64,000 nucleotides of DNA from Candidatus Olsenella pullistercoris (GCA_019116525.1 DXBM01000010.1:1-64000); one strand, 5' to 3'. Counted from the stretch's first letter, positions 1 through 10,537 are shown. Translations and numbers: made by a program. Notes: generated by a model from the letters alone, not told the origin.

Positions 1-2
1 GC

Positions 3-2807
3 GTCGCCATCGCCCGCGCGCTCATCAACGACCCCGAGATCCTGCTTGCCGATGAGCCCACGGGCGCCCTTGACTCAACGACGTCCGTCCAGGTCATGGA
101 CCTCCTCAAGGAGGTCGCGCGCGATCGGCTCGTCATCATGGTCACGCACAACCCCGAGCTCGCGCACCAGTACGCCACGCGCATCGTTGAGCTCTCCGAC
201 GGGCACATTGTGGCGGACTCGGACCCCTTCGACGCGGCCTCCGCCCCGCGACGCGAGGCCAAGCCGGCGCGCCGCACCTCGATGAGCTTCCTCACGGCGC
301 TGTCGCTCTCGTTCAACAACCTCATGACCAAGAAGGGCCGCACCGTCATGACGGCCTTCGCCGGCTCCATCGGCATCATCGGCATCGCCGCCATCCTCGC
401 TCTGGCAAACGGCGTGAACGACTACATCGCGCGCGTTGAGGAGGACACGCTCTCAAGCTACCCCCTCACCATCACCAAGCAGAGCATGGACATGTCGAGC
501 CTGCTCTCCGAGCCCGCCTCCACCGCGGGGGACGGCTCGCAGGACGGCTCCGCGCAGCAGGGCGACGAGGGGGATGACGCGTCCTCCTCCGACCAGACGA
601 TTCCCGAGTACATGATGCTCACTGACATGTTTGCCTCGGTGGGCACCAACGACCTCTCGGGACTCAAGGACTACCTCGAGTCCGGCGATGCCGGCATCGA
701 CGGATACGTGAACGCCATCCAGTACGACTACGGCATCACGCCGCTCGTGTTCTCCTCTGACACGTCTGACGGTGCCGTCCAGCTCAACCCCAACGCGCTC
801 TCGACCGCCATGACCGGTGGCGCCTCGGGGACGGCAACGGCGGGCATGAGCGGCGGCGGGATGTCCGTGTTCAACGAGATGATCGACGACCAGGAGCTTC
901 TCGACGCGCAGTACGACGTCGTCGCCGGTCGCTGGGCCACCGAGGCGGACGAGTGCGTGCTCGTCCTGACGCAGAGCGGCGGCATCAGCGACTACACGCT
1001 CTACGGCATCGGGGTGCTCGACCCGGCGGACCTCACCAAGATGGTCTCGAGCGCGATGAGCGGGACGGCCGGCGACGCAGAGGTGGGCGGCGAGCGTGTC
1101 GACTTCACCTACGACGACGCGCTCGGCCTCAGCTTCAAGGTGATCAGCGCCTCCGACGCGTACCGCAAGAACGCCGAGACAGGCGGCTGGACGGACATGT
1201 CGAGCGACGCCGACTACATGGCAAGCGTTGTCGAGAATGGCCTTGACCTGCACGTCGTTGGCATCGTCAGGCCCAACGAGAGCTCGGACGCAAAGGCCCT
1301 CTCGGCTGGCATCGCCTACACGCCCGCGCTGACCGAGCAGCTCATGGAGCGCGCGGCGAACTCCGATATTGTGCGGCAGCAGCTTGAGTGCCCCGAGACG
1401 GACGTCTTCACCGGAAAGAGCTTCGACACGCTCCAGGAGGAGGCAACGCAGGGCGTCAGCCTCTCCGACCTCTTCAGCGTGGACGAGGGCGCGCTGCGCT
1501 CCGCGTTCTCCTTCGACACGAGCGCCCTCTCTGGGGCGCTCGATCCCTCCTCCCTTGACCTCTCAGGTCTCTCCGTCGACCTCTCTGGCGTTGCCGACTC
1601 CATTGACGTGGAGGCGCTTGTCGCCGGCGCCCCTGCTCCCGACTTCTCGTCGATCCTCGACCAGACCCTCTCGGACCCGCCCCTCACGACCGAGCAGCTC
1701 GAGGAGGTGACGGGGCTGGGCTCCGACCTGGCGCGCGACTTCGTCGCGTGGCTGGTCGGGAACGGGGCGGCACTGGACCCCAACGACCCAGGCTTTGCGC
1801 AGCAGGCGTCCGCTGCCTTCGCGGAGTACCTGCAGACCGAGGAGGCACAGGGGCTTCTCGCCCAGATCGAGCTCGTTGCGGGCGAGCCGGTCCGAACGCG
1901 GGTCGAGGAGGTCGTGGGCACCTACGTGAGCGAGAGCCTCGCACCCTACCTGCAGCAGTTCTTCCAGGAGATGTCGTCGCAGATCTCTTCCGCCATCTCC
2001 GCCCAGCTGCAGGCCGCGATGAGTGACCTGCTTTCGAGCTACGCCAACCAGGTCGCCGGCGGTCTCGCGAGCCTCCAGAGCGCCTTCAGCGTGGACGCGG
2101 ACGCGCTCTCTCGCGCCATCAGCTTCAACATGGACGCCGACGACCTCGCCTCGCTCATGGAGAGCTACGCCAACGCGGGCGAGCTCACCTACGAGAACAA
2201 CCTGCAAACGCTCGGGTACGCGACGGCGGACGACCCGGCAGCCATTGAGATCTACCCCAAGGACTTCTCGGCAAAGGAGCACGTGGTCGCCGCCATCGAC
2301 GCGTACAACGAGCAGCAGCGCGCCGCCGGAAACGACGACGCGGTCATCAGCTACACCGACTACATGGGCATCATCATGGGCAGTGTCACGGACATCGTGA
2401 ACATGATCTCGCTCGTTCTCATTGCGTTCGTGAGCATCTCGCTGGTGGTGAGCTCCATCATGATCGGCATCATCACCTACATCAGCGTTCTCGAGCGCAA
2501 GAAGGAGATCGGCATCCTGCGCGCCATAGGCGCGTCCAAGGGCAACGTTGCGAGCGTCTTCAACGCGGAGACGTTCATCGAGGGGCTCATATCGGGCCTG
2601 TTTGCCATCGCTGTGGTCGTGGGCGTCTCAGTGCCCGTGAACGCCTGGGTGCTCGCTGACTTCAACGTTGAGAACATCATGAGCTTGCCGTGGGAATCGG
2701 CCCTGGTGCTCGTGTGCATCTCGGTTGCGCTCACGCTGATTGCGGGGCTCATTCCCTCGAGCGCCGCGAGCCGCCGCGACCCCGTTGAGGCCCTTCGCAG
2801 CGAGTAG
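3..2807 (+). CDS. ABC transporter, fused ATPase and FtsX-type permease (5' end outside window)
   Basis: The reading frame is open from the first bases, so the start lies upstream. The visible N-terminus is the end of an ATPase domain of the MacB/LolD type: a Walker B followed by a D-loop ([12 protein letters not shown]) and an H-loop region (MVTHNPEL). A first membrane segment follows, then a roughly 650-residue extracytoplasmic domain rich in Ser, Asp and Ala, and finally a C-terminal FtsX-like permease core with three membrane segments and the family motif [15 protein letters not shown], ending [11 protein letters not shown]. Known MacB/FtsX-type (type VII) ABC proteins couple ATP hydrolysis to extracytoplasmic work rather than classic transport. 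The substrate cannot be read from sequence. The large outer domain contains low-complexity [16 protein letters not shown] stretches. No downstream gene is closely coupled. Confidence 0.88.
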   Translation, partial: VAIARALINDPEILLADEPTGALDSTTSVQVMDLLKEVARDRLVIMVTHNPELAHQYATRIVELSDGHIVADSDPFDAASAPRREAKPARRTSMSFLTALSLSFNNLMTKKGRTVMTAFAGSIGIIGIAAILALANGVNDYIARVEEDTLSSYPLTITKQSMDMSSLLSEPASTAGDGSQDGSAQQGDEGDDASSSDQTIPEYMMLTDMFASVGTNDLSGLKDYLESGDAGIDGYVNAIQYDYGITPLVFSSDTSDGAVQLNPNALSTAMTGGASGTATAGMSGGGMSVFNEMIDDQELLDAQYDVVAGRWATEADECVLVLTQSGGISDYTLYGIGVLDPADLTKMVSSAMSGTAGDAEVGGERVDFTYDDALGLSFKVISASDAYRKNAETGGWTDMSSDADYMASVVENGLDLHVVGIVRPNESSDAKALSAGIAYTPALTEQLMERAANSDIVRQQLECPETDVFTGKSFDTLQEEATQGVSLSDLFSVDEGALRSAFSFDTSALSGALDPSSLDLSGLSVDLSGVADSIDVEALVAGAPAPDFSSILDQTLSDPPLTTEQLEEVTGLGSDLARDFVAWLVGNGAALDPNDPGFAQQASAAFAEYLQTEEAQGLLAQIELVAGEPVRTRVEEVVGTYVSESLAPYLQQFFQEMSSQISSAISAQLQAAMSDLLSSYANQVAGGLASLQSAFSVDADALSRAISFNMDADDLASLMESYANAGELTYENNLQTLGYATADDPAAIEIYPKDFSAKEHVVAAIDAYNEQQRAAGNDDAVISYTDYMGIIMGSVTDIVNMISLVLIAFVSISLVVSSIMIGIITYISVLERKKEIGILRAIGASKGNVASVFNAETFIEGLISGLFAIAVVVGVSVPVNAWVLADFNVENIMSLPWESALVLVCISVALTLIAGLIPSSAASRRDPVEALRSE

Positions 2808-3206
2808 CCATCGCGCGCGGCGCGGGCTAGGGCCCCGAGTTTGGATCTTGGCCCTGTCCCTGTCCCTGTCCCTGGCCCTGGCGCCTGTCCCTGTCCCGAC
2901 CTCTTCTCCTCCATGGCGGTTGTGGGCAGCAAGTTTTATATAAAGAACCATTTGAGATTGTTTGAGTTGTTGTAAAAGCATGATTGACCATATACACTGA
3001 TGTTTTACGTGCGATAGAACGTATATCAAATCCTGGCATAAAAGATATTGCACACAACCGCAGCTTCATTTGGGCGTGTCCAGGGGCGGACGCAAGCGAG
3101 CGGTTTTGCATGCGCCCGGACAGAGCCTGCCGGCGCGCTTTGGCGGCGCCACGGAGTCCGCTATCCTGTCACAAGTGACATCGAGAAGGACAGGGGGCGA
3201 GAAGGG
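2808..3206. other. intergenic region with hexamer repeat and AT-rich patch
   Basis: No convincing gene. It holds an imperfect CCCTGT hexamer run near 2850-2898 and then, from about 2930 to 3065, a markedly AT-rich stretch that contrasts with the GC-rich surroundings. The AT-rich part probably contains the promoter of the following membrane-protein gene, but I could not fix a convincing -35/-10 pair. Confidence 0.5.
2850..2898. repeat. imperfect CCCTGT hexanucleotide tandem repeat
   Basis: Successive CCCTGT units, interrupted by CCCTGG and GCGCCTGT variants, run for about 50 bases just after the ABC transporter stop codon. This is a simple-sequence repeat outside any coding region. Confidence 0.6.
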
Positions 3207-5249
3207 ATGTGGGCGGAGTTCGCGCTCGCGTGTGCCGTGCTGTGCGCGCTGCTGTTCGTGCCAGGGGCCCTGGCGCTCAGGGGCGCCGGTGCCCGCGCGG
3301 ACGTTGCGCTCGGCTCGGCCCCGCTCATCTCGCTCGCCGCGTACGGAGCGGTCGCGGTCGCGCTCGGCTGCGTCGGCGTCGTTGCCAGCACGGCGCTCGT
3401 TGCACTGCCCGTTCTGGCGGCGTCGCTGGTGGCGTGGGGCCTTGGGCGCGGGCGCTCTCGCCGTCCGTTCGGTCGCACGCAGCGCCGCCGCCTGCTCGTC
3501 CTGGGCGCATACGTGCTTCTCGGGTGCGCCGCGACGGTTGTCGTGCTCGTCTCCAACCTCGGGACGCCCGACTCGTTCTTCCAGGCGTGGGACAACGTGG
3601 CCCACTTCAACCTCGTGCGGAGCATGCATGACTCAGGCGTCTGGTCGACGCTCGAGACCACGTACTATCCCGGGGCGACCGCGGCGAGCAACCCCTTTGA
3701 CGTGCAGCCCCATTTCTACCCGGCTGGCTGGCACCTGCTTGCGGTCATGCTCATGGACGTGCTCGACGGCCTCTCCGTCACCGCTGCTGCGAACGTCGTG
3801 AACGCCGTCACGTGCGGCGCGGTCTTTCCCGCCGGGTGCTGCCTCATGCTCTCCCGCGCGCTCGGCAGGCGCCCACGCGCCGTTGCACTCGGCTCTGTGG
3901 TCTGCCTTGCCTTCCCCTCGTTCCCCTGGAACCTCATCGTTCGCTGGACGCTCTACCCGAACCTTCTCTCGCTCGCCATGCTGCCGGCCGAGATCGCCGC
4001 GTTCATGTGCCTCGTCGCCCGCCACGCCCCGCGGCGCGAGCGCGCCTCGAGCGCCGTGGCACTTGTGGTCGGCGGCTGCAGCCTGGTGCTCGCGCAGCCC
4101 AACACGGTCTTCTCGGCGGCGGTCTTCCTCGCGCCGTGGTGCGCCTGCCGCGTGTGGGAGTGGCAGCTCGATCGCGGGAGCTCCCGGAGACGCGCGGGCC
4201 TGTGGACCCTTGCCTTTCTGGCTCTCGTTGTCGCGCTCTGGGTGGGCGCGTGTCTCGCTCCTCCGCTTCAGGGGGTCGTGGGCTACTACTGGGACCCGAT
4301 CCTCGACATGGAGAGCGCGCTCAACGGGGTGACCGACCTTTCGTTCGGCGGGGGAGAGGACCGTCGCGCGCTTGAGGTGCTCGTGGGGGTGGGCCTGGTC
4401 GTGTGCCTCGCGCGGCCGCGCACGCGCTGGCTCGCCGCGCCGTTCCTCTTCTGCTGCGTGGGCTTCGTCATTGCGGCGACGGGGCCGGACGAGCCCGTCA
4501 AGCACCTCCTCACGGGCTTCTGGTACACCGACCCGTACCGGATCGCAGCTATGGCGGCGATCTTCGGCGTTCCCATTGCCGCTGTCGGGCTCGACGGGGC
4601 CTCCGACGCGCTCCTGCGCCTCGGTCGCGTTGCGTGGCGCTCGATGCCGCCGCGCGCCGCAGGGGCGCTCGCGGGGACCGTCTTTGCGCTCCTGCTCTTT
4701 GCCCCTGCCGTGCTCGTGCGCGCTGGCTGGGACCACCTCGTCTGGGAGGATGACTACGCGCTGCTCGCGACCCAGGTGGCCGAGCGATCCGACGCGTCCC
4801 GTCGCACCGGCTACGATGCCGAGAAGATCGCGTTCGTGGAGCGCGTCCTCGAGCTCATTGGGCCCGACGAGCTCGTGCTCAACCTCCCCTATGACGGCTC
4901 CGTCTACGCGTACGGCGTGAGCGGCCTCAACGTGTACTGGCGCTACATGGCGGGCTATGACGAGAAGAGCGAGAGCGAGCTGCCCGGGAGCCGCCTTCTG
5001 CGCCGCGAGCTCGACGGGGCTGTGGACGGGGAGCGCGCCGACGTCCTTTCCGTGCTCGAGGAGACCGGCGCCAAGTATCTCCTCGTTCTCACGCGCGATC
5101 AGGAGGAGATGGCTGAATCCTACGTCCCGTACCGCCCGCGCGACTGGCGCGGCGTTCAGCCGCTCGGTGACGACACCCCTGGCCTCGAGGTCGTTCTCGC
5201 CGAGGGGGACATGCGGCTCTACCGGATCGACCCGAGCGCGTGGGAGTAG
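3207..5249 (+). CDS. large polytopic membrane protein, DUF6541-like
   Basis: A 680-residue protein that begins with a hydrophobic segment (MWAEFALACAVLCALLF) and carries about a dozen predicted membrane segments. A loop near residues 110-180 contains DSFFQAWDNVAHFNLV and HFYPAGWHLL, and a C-terminal extracytoplasmic domain of about 200 residues follows. The layout resembles DUF6541 and other GT-C-like membrane proteins found in actinobacterial surface-polysaccharide loci, where they are thought to act on lipid-linked sugars outside the membrane; that role is inferred. The open frame extends upstream to 3048. I chose ATG 3207 because a purine-rich stretch (GGGGCGAGAAGGG) precedes it and the hydrophobic segment starts there. 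It is the first gene of the glycopolymer cluster. Confidence 0.7.
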   Translation: MWAEFALACAVLCALLFVPGALALRGAGARADVALGSAPLISLAAYGAVAVALGCVGVVASTALVALPVLAASLVAWGLGRGRSRRPFGRTQRRRLLVLGAYVLLGCAATVVVLVSNLGTPDSFFQAWDNVAHFNLVRSMHDSGVWSTLETTYYPGATAASNPFDVQPHFYPAGWHLLAVMLMDVLDGLSVTAAANVVNAVTCGAVFPAGCCLMLSRALGRRPRAVALGSVVCLAFPSFPWNLIVRWTLYPNLLSLAMLPAEIAAFMCLVARHAPRRERASSAVALVVGGCSLVLAQPNTVFSAAVFLAPWCACRVWEWQLDRGSSRRRAGLWTLAFLALVVALWVGACLAPPLQGVVGYYWDPILDMESALNGVTDLSFGGGEDRRALEVLVGVGLVVCLARPRTRWLAAPFLFCCVGFVIAATGPDEPVKHLLTGFWYTDPYRIAAMAAIFGVPIAAVGLDGASDALLRLGRVAWRSMPPRAAGALAGTVFALLLFAPAVLVRAGWDHLVWEDDYALLATQVAERSDASRRTGYDAEKIAFVERVLELIGPDELVLNLPYDGSVYAYGVSGLNVYWRYMAGYDEKSESELPGSRLLRRELDGAVDGERADVLSVLEETGAKYLLVLTRDQEEMAESYVPYRPRDWRGVQPLGDDTPGLEVVLAEGDMRLYRIDPSAWE

Positions 5250-5369
5250 GGCCCTCCCCGCCGTTGGTGGCTTTTCTCCGCAGGTTGTTAGGTTCTGGTT
5301 ATATTCCTGTCAGGCAACTATAAAATCTTACCGTTGCGGAGGATGCCCTGCCCTGAGGGTACGGCGAGC

Positions 5370-6581
5370 ATGGCGAGGACGGTGGGAATGGCACTGGTCG
5401 TTTGGTTGGCGCGCCTTCTGTATCGCTCCTGCTGCCTCTTCCCCCAGCGCAGAAAAATCGTCCTGCTCTCTCGCCAGGCCGCGCGGCCGCTCGACTTTGC
5501 CCTGCTCGAGCCCGAGCTCTCACGACGCTTCCCTGGCTGTAGAATCGTATGGTGCTGCGTCGCCGAGATCGGTCGGATGAGCGTCTCGCTCATGGTGCGC
5601 CAGATCTGGCACGTGGCGACCGCCGAGCTCTGTCTCGTTGACGGCTACGTGCCCGCCGTCTCGCTCCCCAAGCGGCATCGCTCGCGCGTCGTGCAGGTGT
5701 GGCACGCGCTCGGCGCGATCAAGAAGTTTGGCTACCAGGCCCTTGACACGCCCGCGGGACGCCCCTCGCGCATCGCGCGCGAGCTCAGGATGCACCGCGG
5801 CTATGACCTTGTCATCGCCGGCCTTCCCGGTGCCGTTCCCGTGTTCTCTGAGGCGTTCGACGTGCCCGAGGAGAGGATCGCCGCGCTCGGGCTTCCGCGC
5901 GTGGACTACCTGCGCTCGACGGACCCCGCGCTCTCCGATCGCCGCCGCCGTCGCTTTGCCCGCGCCGACCGAGTGATCGCCGAGGCGTTCGCCGGCGAGT
6001 CCGAGGAGGTGCTCGCCCGTCCGCTCGTCCTCTACGCCCCCACCTTCAGGAAGGCCAACGCCGACGCGTACTGGCTCGGGCATGCCGTTGCCGACCTGCG
6101 CCGCGCCCTTGCGGGCGCGAACGTGCGCCTTGTGGTGGCGGGCCACCCGCTCGAGCGAGCACAGGACGAGCTGGGGGAGGAGGGGGCTCCCGTCGCCTTT
6201 GTCCATGGGGTCGCGACGATCGACCTCCTGCACGCAGCCGCCTTCGTCATCACTGACTACTCCACCGTCGCCTTCGAGGCGGGCTTTGCCGAGCGGCCCG
6301 TGCTCTTCTACGTCCCGGACATTGACGAGTACCGCCTGTCTCCGGGGCTCAACATAGACCCGCTGCGCGACCTGCCGAGCCTCTCCTCTCGCAGCGCGTC
6401 CGGCCTCGTTCCCGTGATTGCGGGCGAGAGACCCTATGACGTCGCGGCGTTTCGTGCCTTTATGGAGCGCAAGGCGCGCGGCGTCAGCGCGGGAGCCATC
6501 GGGCGCATCGCCGACACGCTCGAGGGGCTTCTCGGCGCGCAAGGGGAGGAGGGGGTCCCATGCGGACAATCGGAGCTCTGA
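5370..6581 (+). CDS. CDP-glycerol glycerophosphotransferase family protein (TagB-like)
   Basis: A 403-residue member of the Glyphos_transf family, which transfers glycerol or ribitol phosphate from CDP-polyols to a membrane-linked teichoic acid primer or chain. The family motifs are visible: VQVWHALGAIKKFGY near residue 111, and ITDYSTVAFEAGF near 295 followed by RPVLFYVPDIDEY. The WHALGA form is more like TagB/primase-type members than the WHGTPLK polymerase form of the next two genes. An N-terminal hydrophobic segment suggests membrane association. TTG 5334 and ATG 5343 are alternative starts; ATG 5370 is preceded by GAGGG at good spacing. A TATAAAAT box near 5320 may be its -10. The 3' end overlaps the next gene by 22 bases. 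Confidence 0.82.
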   Translation: MARTVGMALVVWLARLLYRSCCLFPQRRKIVLLSRQAARPLDFALLEPELSRRFPGCRIVWCCVAEIGRMSVSLMVRQIWHVATAELCLVDGYVPAVSLPKRHRSRVVQVWHALGAIKKFGYQALDTPAGRPSRIARELRMHRGYDLVIAGLPGAVPVFSEAFDVPEERIAALGLPRVDYLRSTDPALSDRRRRRFARADRVIAEAFAGESEEVLARPLVLYAPTFRKANADAYWLGHAVADLRRALAGANVRLVVAGHPLERAQDELGEEGAPVAFVHGVATIDLLHAAAFVITDYSTVAFEAGFAERPVLFYVPDIDEYRLSPGLNIDPLRDLPSLSSRSASGLVPVIAGERPYDVAAFRAFMERKARGVSAGAIGRIADTLEGLLGAQGEEGVPCGQSEL

Positions 6582-7864
6582 GAAGGGTCGTGCGCGCGGC
6601 GGGGCTCGGGGTCCTGCGCCACATGCCGCGCACGCGCCTCGTGGTACGAAGGCGGTACTGGGCGCACGAGGCGCGAAAGTACGACGCCCTGGCAGCGAGC
6701 GCTCCCGTAGACGAGCGCCTCGTGTTCTTCGAGTCATTTGGCGGTCGCTCGCTCTCGTGCTCTCCGCGCGCGATCTATCTCGAGATGCTCTCTCAGCCGC
6801 GCTTCTCGGGCCATCGCTTCGTCTGGAGCTTCAAGGGCGTCGAGCACGTTGCGTCCGAGCGCGAGAACCCCCTGCTCGCGGACGCTCGCACGAGCGTCGT
6901 GTGCCGCGGCTCCGAGGAGTACTTCCGCGCGCTCGCCTCGGCCAAGGTGCTCGTGCTCAACACGCGGCTCCCAGAGTACGTGACGCCCAAGCCCGAGCAG
7001 GTCTTCGTGCAGTGCTGGCATGGCACCCCGCTCAAGCGCCTGGGCTACGACGTTCAGATCGAGACGACCAATGCGCTCAACACCACCTCCGAGCTTGCCG
7101 ATCGCTTTGGCATGGACGCGCGGAAGTGGACGTACCTGCTCTCGCCCTCGCCGTACTGCTCGCAGCACCTTGCGGATGCCTTCGGTCTGCCCGAGGAGCG
7201 CCGCGCGGAGGTCGTGCTCGAGGAGGGCTATCCGAGAAACGACGAGATTGCCCGGGCGGCTGCGGACGGCTCGGGCGCGCGCCAGCGCGAGCTGCGCCGG
7301 GCCCTTGGGGTTCCCGAGGGCAAGCGCGCGCTGCTCTACGCCCCGACCTGGCGCGACGACTCGTACAGGGCGGGCGTGGGGTACACCTTTGACTACCTGA
7401 TCGACTTCGACCTGCTGCGTCAGGAGCTCGGCGACGAGTGGGTCGTGCTCTTCCGGCCGCACTACTACATCGCCAACCACTTCGACTTCAGTGCCTACGA
7501 GGGCTTCGTCATTGACGTCTCCGCCTGGGACAACGTGAACGAGCTCTACATAGCCGCCGATGCGCTTGTGACCGACTACTCCAGCGTGATGTTCGACTAC
7601 GCGATCCTGCGGCGCCCGATGGCGCTGTTCGTGCCGGACTACGAGAGCTACCGTGACGACATCCGCGGGTTCTACTTTGACCTCTCCGAGGTTCCCGGCC
7701 CGCTCTGCGCGAAGACTCCCGAGCTCGTGCGCGCCCTCTCCGACGAGGGCTCCTACTGGGAGCGCTACGGCGAGAAGTACGACGCGTGGGTTGCGCGCTT
7801 CTGTCCCAAGGACGACGGCCACGCCGCCGAGCGCGTCATCGAGCGCGTGTGGGGGAGGGCGTAG
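6560..7864 (+). CDS. CDP-glycerol glycerophosphotransferase family protein (TagF-like)
   Basis: A 434-residue Glyphos_transf family protein. It shows VQCWHGTPLKRLGYD near residue 153, with the catalytic-type histidine, and the second family block VTDYSSVMFDYAILRRP near 338, followed by a YRDDIRGFYFDL segment typical of polyglycerolphosphate polymerases. The expected role is addition of polyol-phosphate units to a teichoic-acid-like chain on the cytoplasmic face of the membrane. ATG 6560 has a strong GGGGAGGAGGGGG ribosome site and overlaps the end of the preceding gene, so the two are probably co-transcribed and translationally coupled. Substrate (glycerol versus ribitol phosphate) cannot be decided, although tagD at 17666 argues for CDP-glycerol. 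Confidence 0.85.
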   Translation: MRTIGALRRVVRAAGLGVLRHMPRTRLVVRRRYWAHEARKYDALAASAPVDERLVFFESFGGRSLSCSPRAIYLEMLSQPRFSGHRFVWSFKGVEHVASERENPLLADARTSVVCRGSEEYFRALASAKVLVLNTRLPEYVTPKPEQVFVQCWHGTPLKRLGYDVQIETTNALNTTSELADRFGMDARKWTYLLSPSPYCSQHLADAFGLPEERRAEVVLEEGYPRNDEIARAAADGSGARQRELRRALGVPEGKRALLYAPTWRDDSYRAGVGYTFDYLIDFDLLRQELGDEWVVLFRPHYYIANHFDFSAYEGFVIDVSAWDNVNELYIAADALVTDYSSVMFDYAILRRPMALFVPDYESYRDDIRGFYFDLSEVPGPLCAKTPELVRALSDEGSYWERYGEKYDAWVARFCPKDDGHAAERVIERVWGRA

Positions 7865-7963
7865 TGGCGCCGCACACTGTGACCTGTTACGGACATAAAG
7901 GATGAACCACAGGTTGTGTCGTTTCCGGTCAATGCCGACCATGATTGTGAGGACTCGTTAAAC

Positions 7964-10399
7964 ATGAGCAGCATTTTCAAACGGGCAATCGGCTCATTAC
8001 GCGGCGATAAGCGCGCTCGTGCGAGGTACGCGTATATGGTGGAGCACGAGCCCCTCGCAAAGAAAACGATCTTGATTGAGTCTCAGCAGGGTCGAACCCC
8101 ATGCGGGAACATGTTCTATGTACTGCGCTATCTGAGTAGGGCGCCGGAGTATGCAGAGTACTCGCTCTATTTCGTTGCGCAGAAGGCATACCTTGAGCGG
8201 TTCTCTAGTTTTCTTGATGAAAATGGGATTGACAGGGTTGAGCTTGTCGGTCTTAACACGCCGAAGTATGTGCGCCTTCTTGCAACCGCACAGTTTTTAG
8301 TAACAGACACTTCCTTTCCCGACTACTACATTAAGCGGTCGGGGCAAATTATCTGGAACACGTGGCACGGAACACCGCTCAAGGCGCTCGGGAGAAGGGA
8401 TCGAAGCGCGGTTGCGACGTTGGGAAACGTGCAGAAGAACCTTGCCCTTGCCGATTATCTTTCCATGCCGAATGAGTTTACAGCTTCGAACATGCTGCAT
8501 GACTACATGATTGACAAAATCTACCGCGGAACAATCCTGTATTGTGGCTATCCTCGTAACAACGTGCTGCACCCCCTTGGCGAGAAGCCGGGCAACGGCA
8601 AGCCAGACGAGGGGCACGACGTGAGGCGCTACGCATACATGCCCACGTGGCGATCTCGGCGAGCGGGCTTTCCTCGTTCATATGCATCCGCCCATCTTAT
8701 CTATCACTTGTTGAGGCTTGATGGCATGCTCTGTGACGACGAGGTGATGTTTGTCAACGTTCACCCACTCGATGCCCGGAACCTATCATTTGGGGGCTTC
8801 AAGCACATTCGGCCTTTCCCTTCCGATACTGAGACGTACGCATTTCTGGATACGTGCGACGCGCTTGTGACTGACTACTCGTCTGTTCTGTTTGACTTTG
8901 CTCCCACGAGAAAGCCGATCGTCCTCTTTACGTTTGACGAGGATGAGTATTTGCGTGATCGGGGCATGTATCTCACTCTCGACGAGCTTCCATTTCCCCG
9001 AGCAACCTCCTGCGAAGAAGTTCTTGCTGAACTGCGACATGAACAGACACGTTCTCCAGAGAGCAAGCGTGCCTTCAACCGATTTCTTGAGACGTATTGC
9101 TCCTATGATGGTCCGGAAACGGCGAAGTTGCTTTGCGATCGAATCTTGCTGGGGGCAGATAACGGTATCCGTGCCGTGCGACATCACGACAATGGATGCG
9201 CAAATGTTATCCTCTATGCAGGCAATTTAGCGCGCAATGGCATAACGTCGTCCGCGCTTAGCCTGTTGAGCCAAGTGCATGACGATGGTCGAAACTATTT
9301 TATTGCCGTGCCTCAGCGTTTGGCCAAAGCGAACGCTCGCGTTGTTGCTGAGCTTCCTGATTGGCTCCAATACATTCCCTATCCAGGGAAAACGAACATG
9401 TCACTTTTCGAAAAGGCCGTACAGTACGTGTATGGCAAGTATGACAAGGGCTTGCGCTTCTTTACTTCTGTCTGCAAAGACGCCTATCGGCTCAACCTTT
9501 CTCGCCGTTTTGGCTTTATCCCCAACATCGCTGCATACGTGCAGTTCAACGGGTATGATTTCAAAGAAATCATGCAGTTTAGCGTTGCTCCTGCAAAGAG
9601 AATCATCTACATGCACAGCGATATGAGTTCAGAGTCCAAAACTCGTGGTAACTCGCGTTTGGATCTGTTGCGTTATGCATATGCAACATATGATGCCGTT
9701 GCGGTTGTGTCCGATGGGCTCGTTGGTCCAGCGCGCACGATTTGTCCTAGCGCGAATGTAAAGGTTGCTCCGAACGTGTTCGATGTCGATAAGGTGAGAG
9801 GGCTTTCGCAGCGTAAGATTGCGTTCGATCCCGAGACGGAGTCAAACGTCACCGTGGAACAGGTTGTCGCCGCTCTCGATGATCCCAATACGACAGTCCT
9901 TATTTCCATCGGTCGCTTTTCCCCTGAGAAAGGACACCTGCGCCTGTTCGATGCGTTTGACTCTGTTTGCGCGGATAATCCCGATCGCAAGCTTAAGCTC
10001 ATTGTCATTGGGGGCAACTCTTTTCGCGACACGTACGAGAAGGAGCTTTCCTACCTTGGCGAACTCTCTTGTGCCCAGCACATCATGCTCGTAAAGGGCA
10101 TGTCAAATCCCTATGCGATTCTCAGACGGAGTGATGGGTTCATCCTGTCCTCACTCTACGAAGGCTTTGGACTGGTTCTTCTCGAGGCGGACGCGCTTGG
10201 CATTCCAATTGTCTCTACAGACATTGATGGCCCGCGTGCTTTCATGCTTCGCCATGGGGGTGCCCTGGTTCCCAATAGCGCAGACGGAATCAGGGAAGGG
10301 CTCAATCGTCTTGTCCGTGGTGAGGTACAGCCCCTATTCGTTGATTATGACGAGTACAACAAGGATGCGATCGAGGCGTTTGAGGACTTGCTCAAGTAG
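7964..10399 (+). CDS. bifunctional CDP-glycerol glycerophosphotransferase / GT4 glycosyltransferase
   Basis: An 811-residue protein with two catalytic modules. Residues about 35-400 form a Glyphos_transf domain (WNTWHGTPLKALG near 132; VTDYSSVLFDFAP near 302; DEYLRDRGMYLTLDELPFP). From about residue 411 there is a GT4 (GT-B fold) glycosyltransferase with ISIGRFSPEKGHLRLF and the nucleotide-sugar motif SLYEGFGLVLLEADALGIP. It could both add polyol-phosphate and glycosylate the polymer. GTG 7916 is an in-frame upstream alternative; ATG 7964 is preferred because of the GAGGA site and because homology starts just after it. Base composition is visibly lower in GC than genes on both sides, which suggests separate acquisition. 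Confidence 0.83.
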   Translation: MSSIFKRAIGSLRGDKRARARYAYMVEHEPLAKKTILIESQQGRTPCGNMFYVLRYLSRAPEYAEYSLYFVAQKAYLERFSSFLDENGIDRVELVGLNTPKYVRLLATAQFLVTDTSFPDYYIKRSGQIIWNTWHGTPLKALGRRDRSAVATLGNVQKNLALADYLSMPNEFTASNMLHDYMIDKIYRGTILYCGYPRNNVLHPLGEKPGNGKPDEGHDVRRYAYMPTWRSRRAGFPRSYASAHLIYHLLRLDGMLCDDEVMFVNVHPLDARNLSFGGFKHIRPFPSDTETYAFLDTCDALVTDYSSVLFDFAPTRKPIVLFTFDEDEYLRDRGMYLTLDELPFPRATSCEEVLAELRHEQTRSPESKRAFNRFLETYCSYDGPETAKLLCDRILLGADNGIRAVRHHDNGCANVILYAGNLARNGITSSALSLLSQVHDDGRNYFIAVPQRLAKANARVVAELPDWLQYIPYPGKTNMSLFEKAVQYVYGKYDKGLRFFTSVCKDAYRLNLSRRFGFIPNIAAYVQFNGYDFKEIMQFSVAPAKRIIYMHSDMSSESKTRGNSRLDLLRYAYATYDAVAVVSDGLVGPARTICPSANVKVAPNVFDVDKVRGLSQRKIAFDPETESNVTVEQVVAALDDPNTTVLISIGRFSPEKGHLRLFDAFDSVCADNPDRKLKLIVIGGNSFRDTYEKELSYLGELSCAQHIMLVKGMSNPYAILRRSDGFILSSLYEGFGLVLLEADALGIPIVSTDIDGPRAFMLRHGGALVPNSADGIREGLNRLVRGEVQPLFVDYDEYNKDAIEAFEDLLK

Positions 10400-10537
10400 A
10401 GCATTGCGGTTGTGAGCGGCTCAGCGCTCTGAAGCCTCTTGTTGCACGATTAGGAAAAGGACTAACTTCGGGTTTCTGTGTCTTCGTGCTCGGGTCCACG
10501 TACAATGAAAAGACTGTGCAAGAAAGAAGGGAGCAGC

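Noticed and set aside
2823..3178. Short open frames on both strands in the gap before the membrane protein
   Set aside because: They overlap a hexamer repeat or the AT-rich patch, lack ribosome sites and show no protein-like composition.
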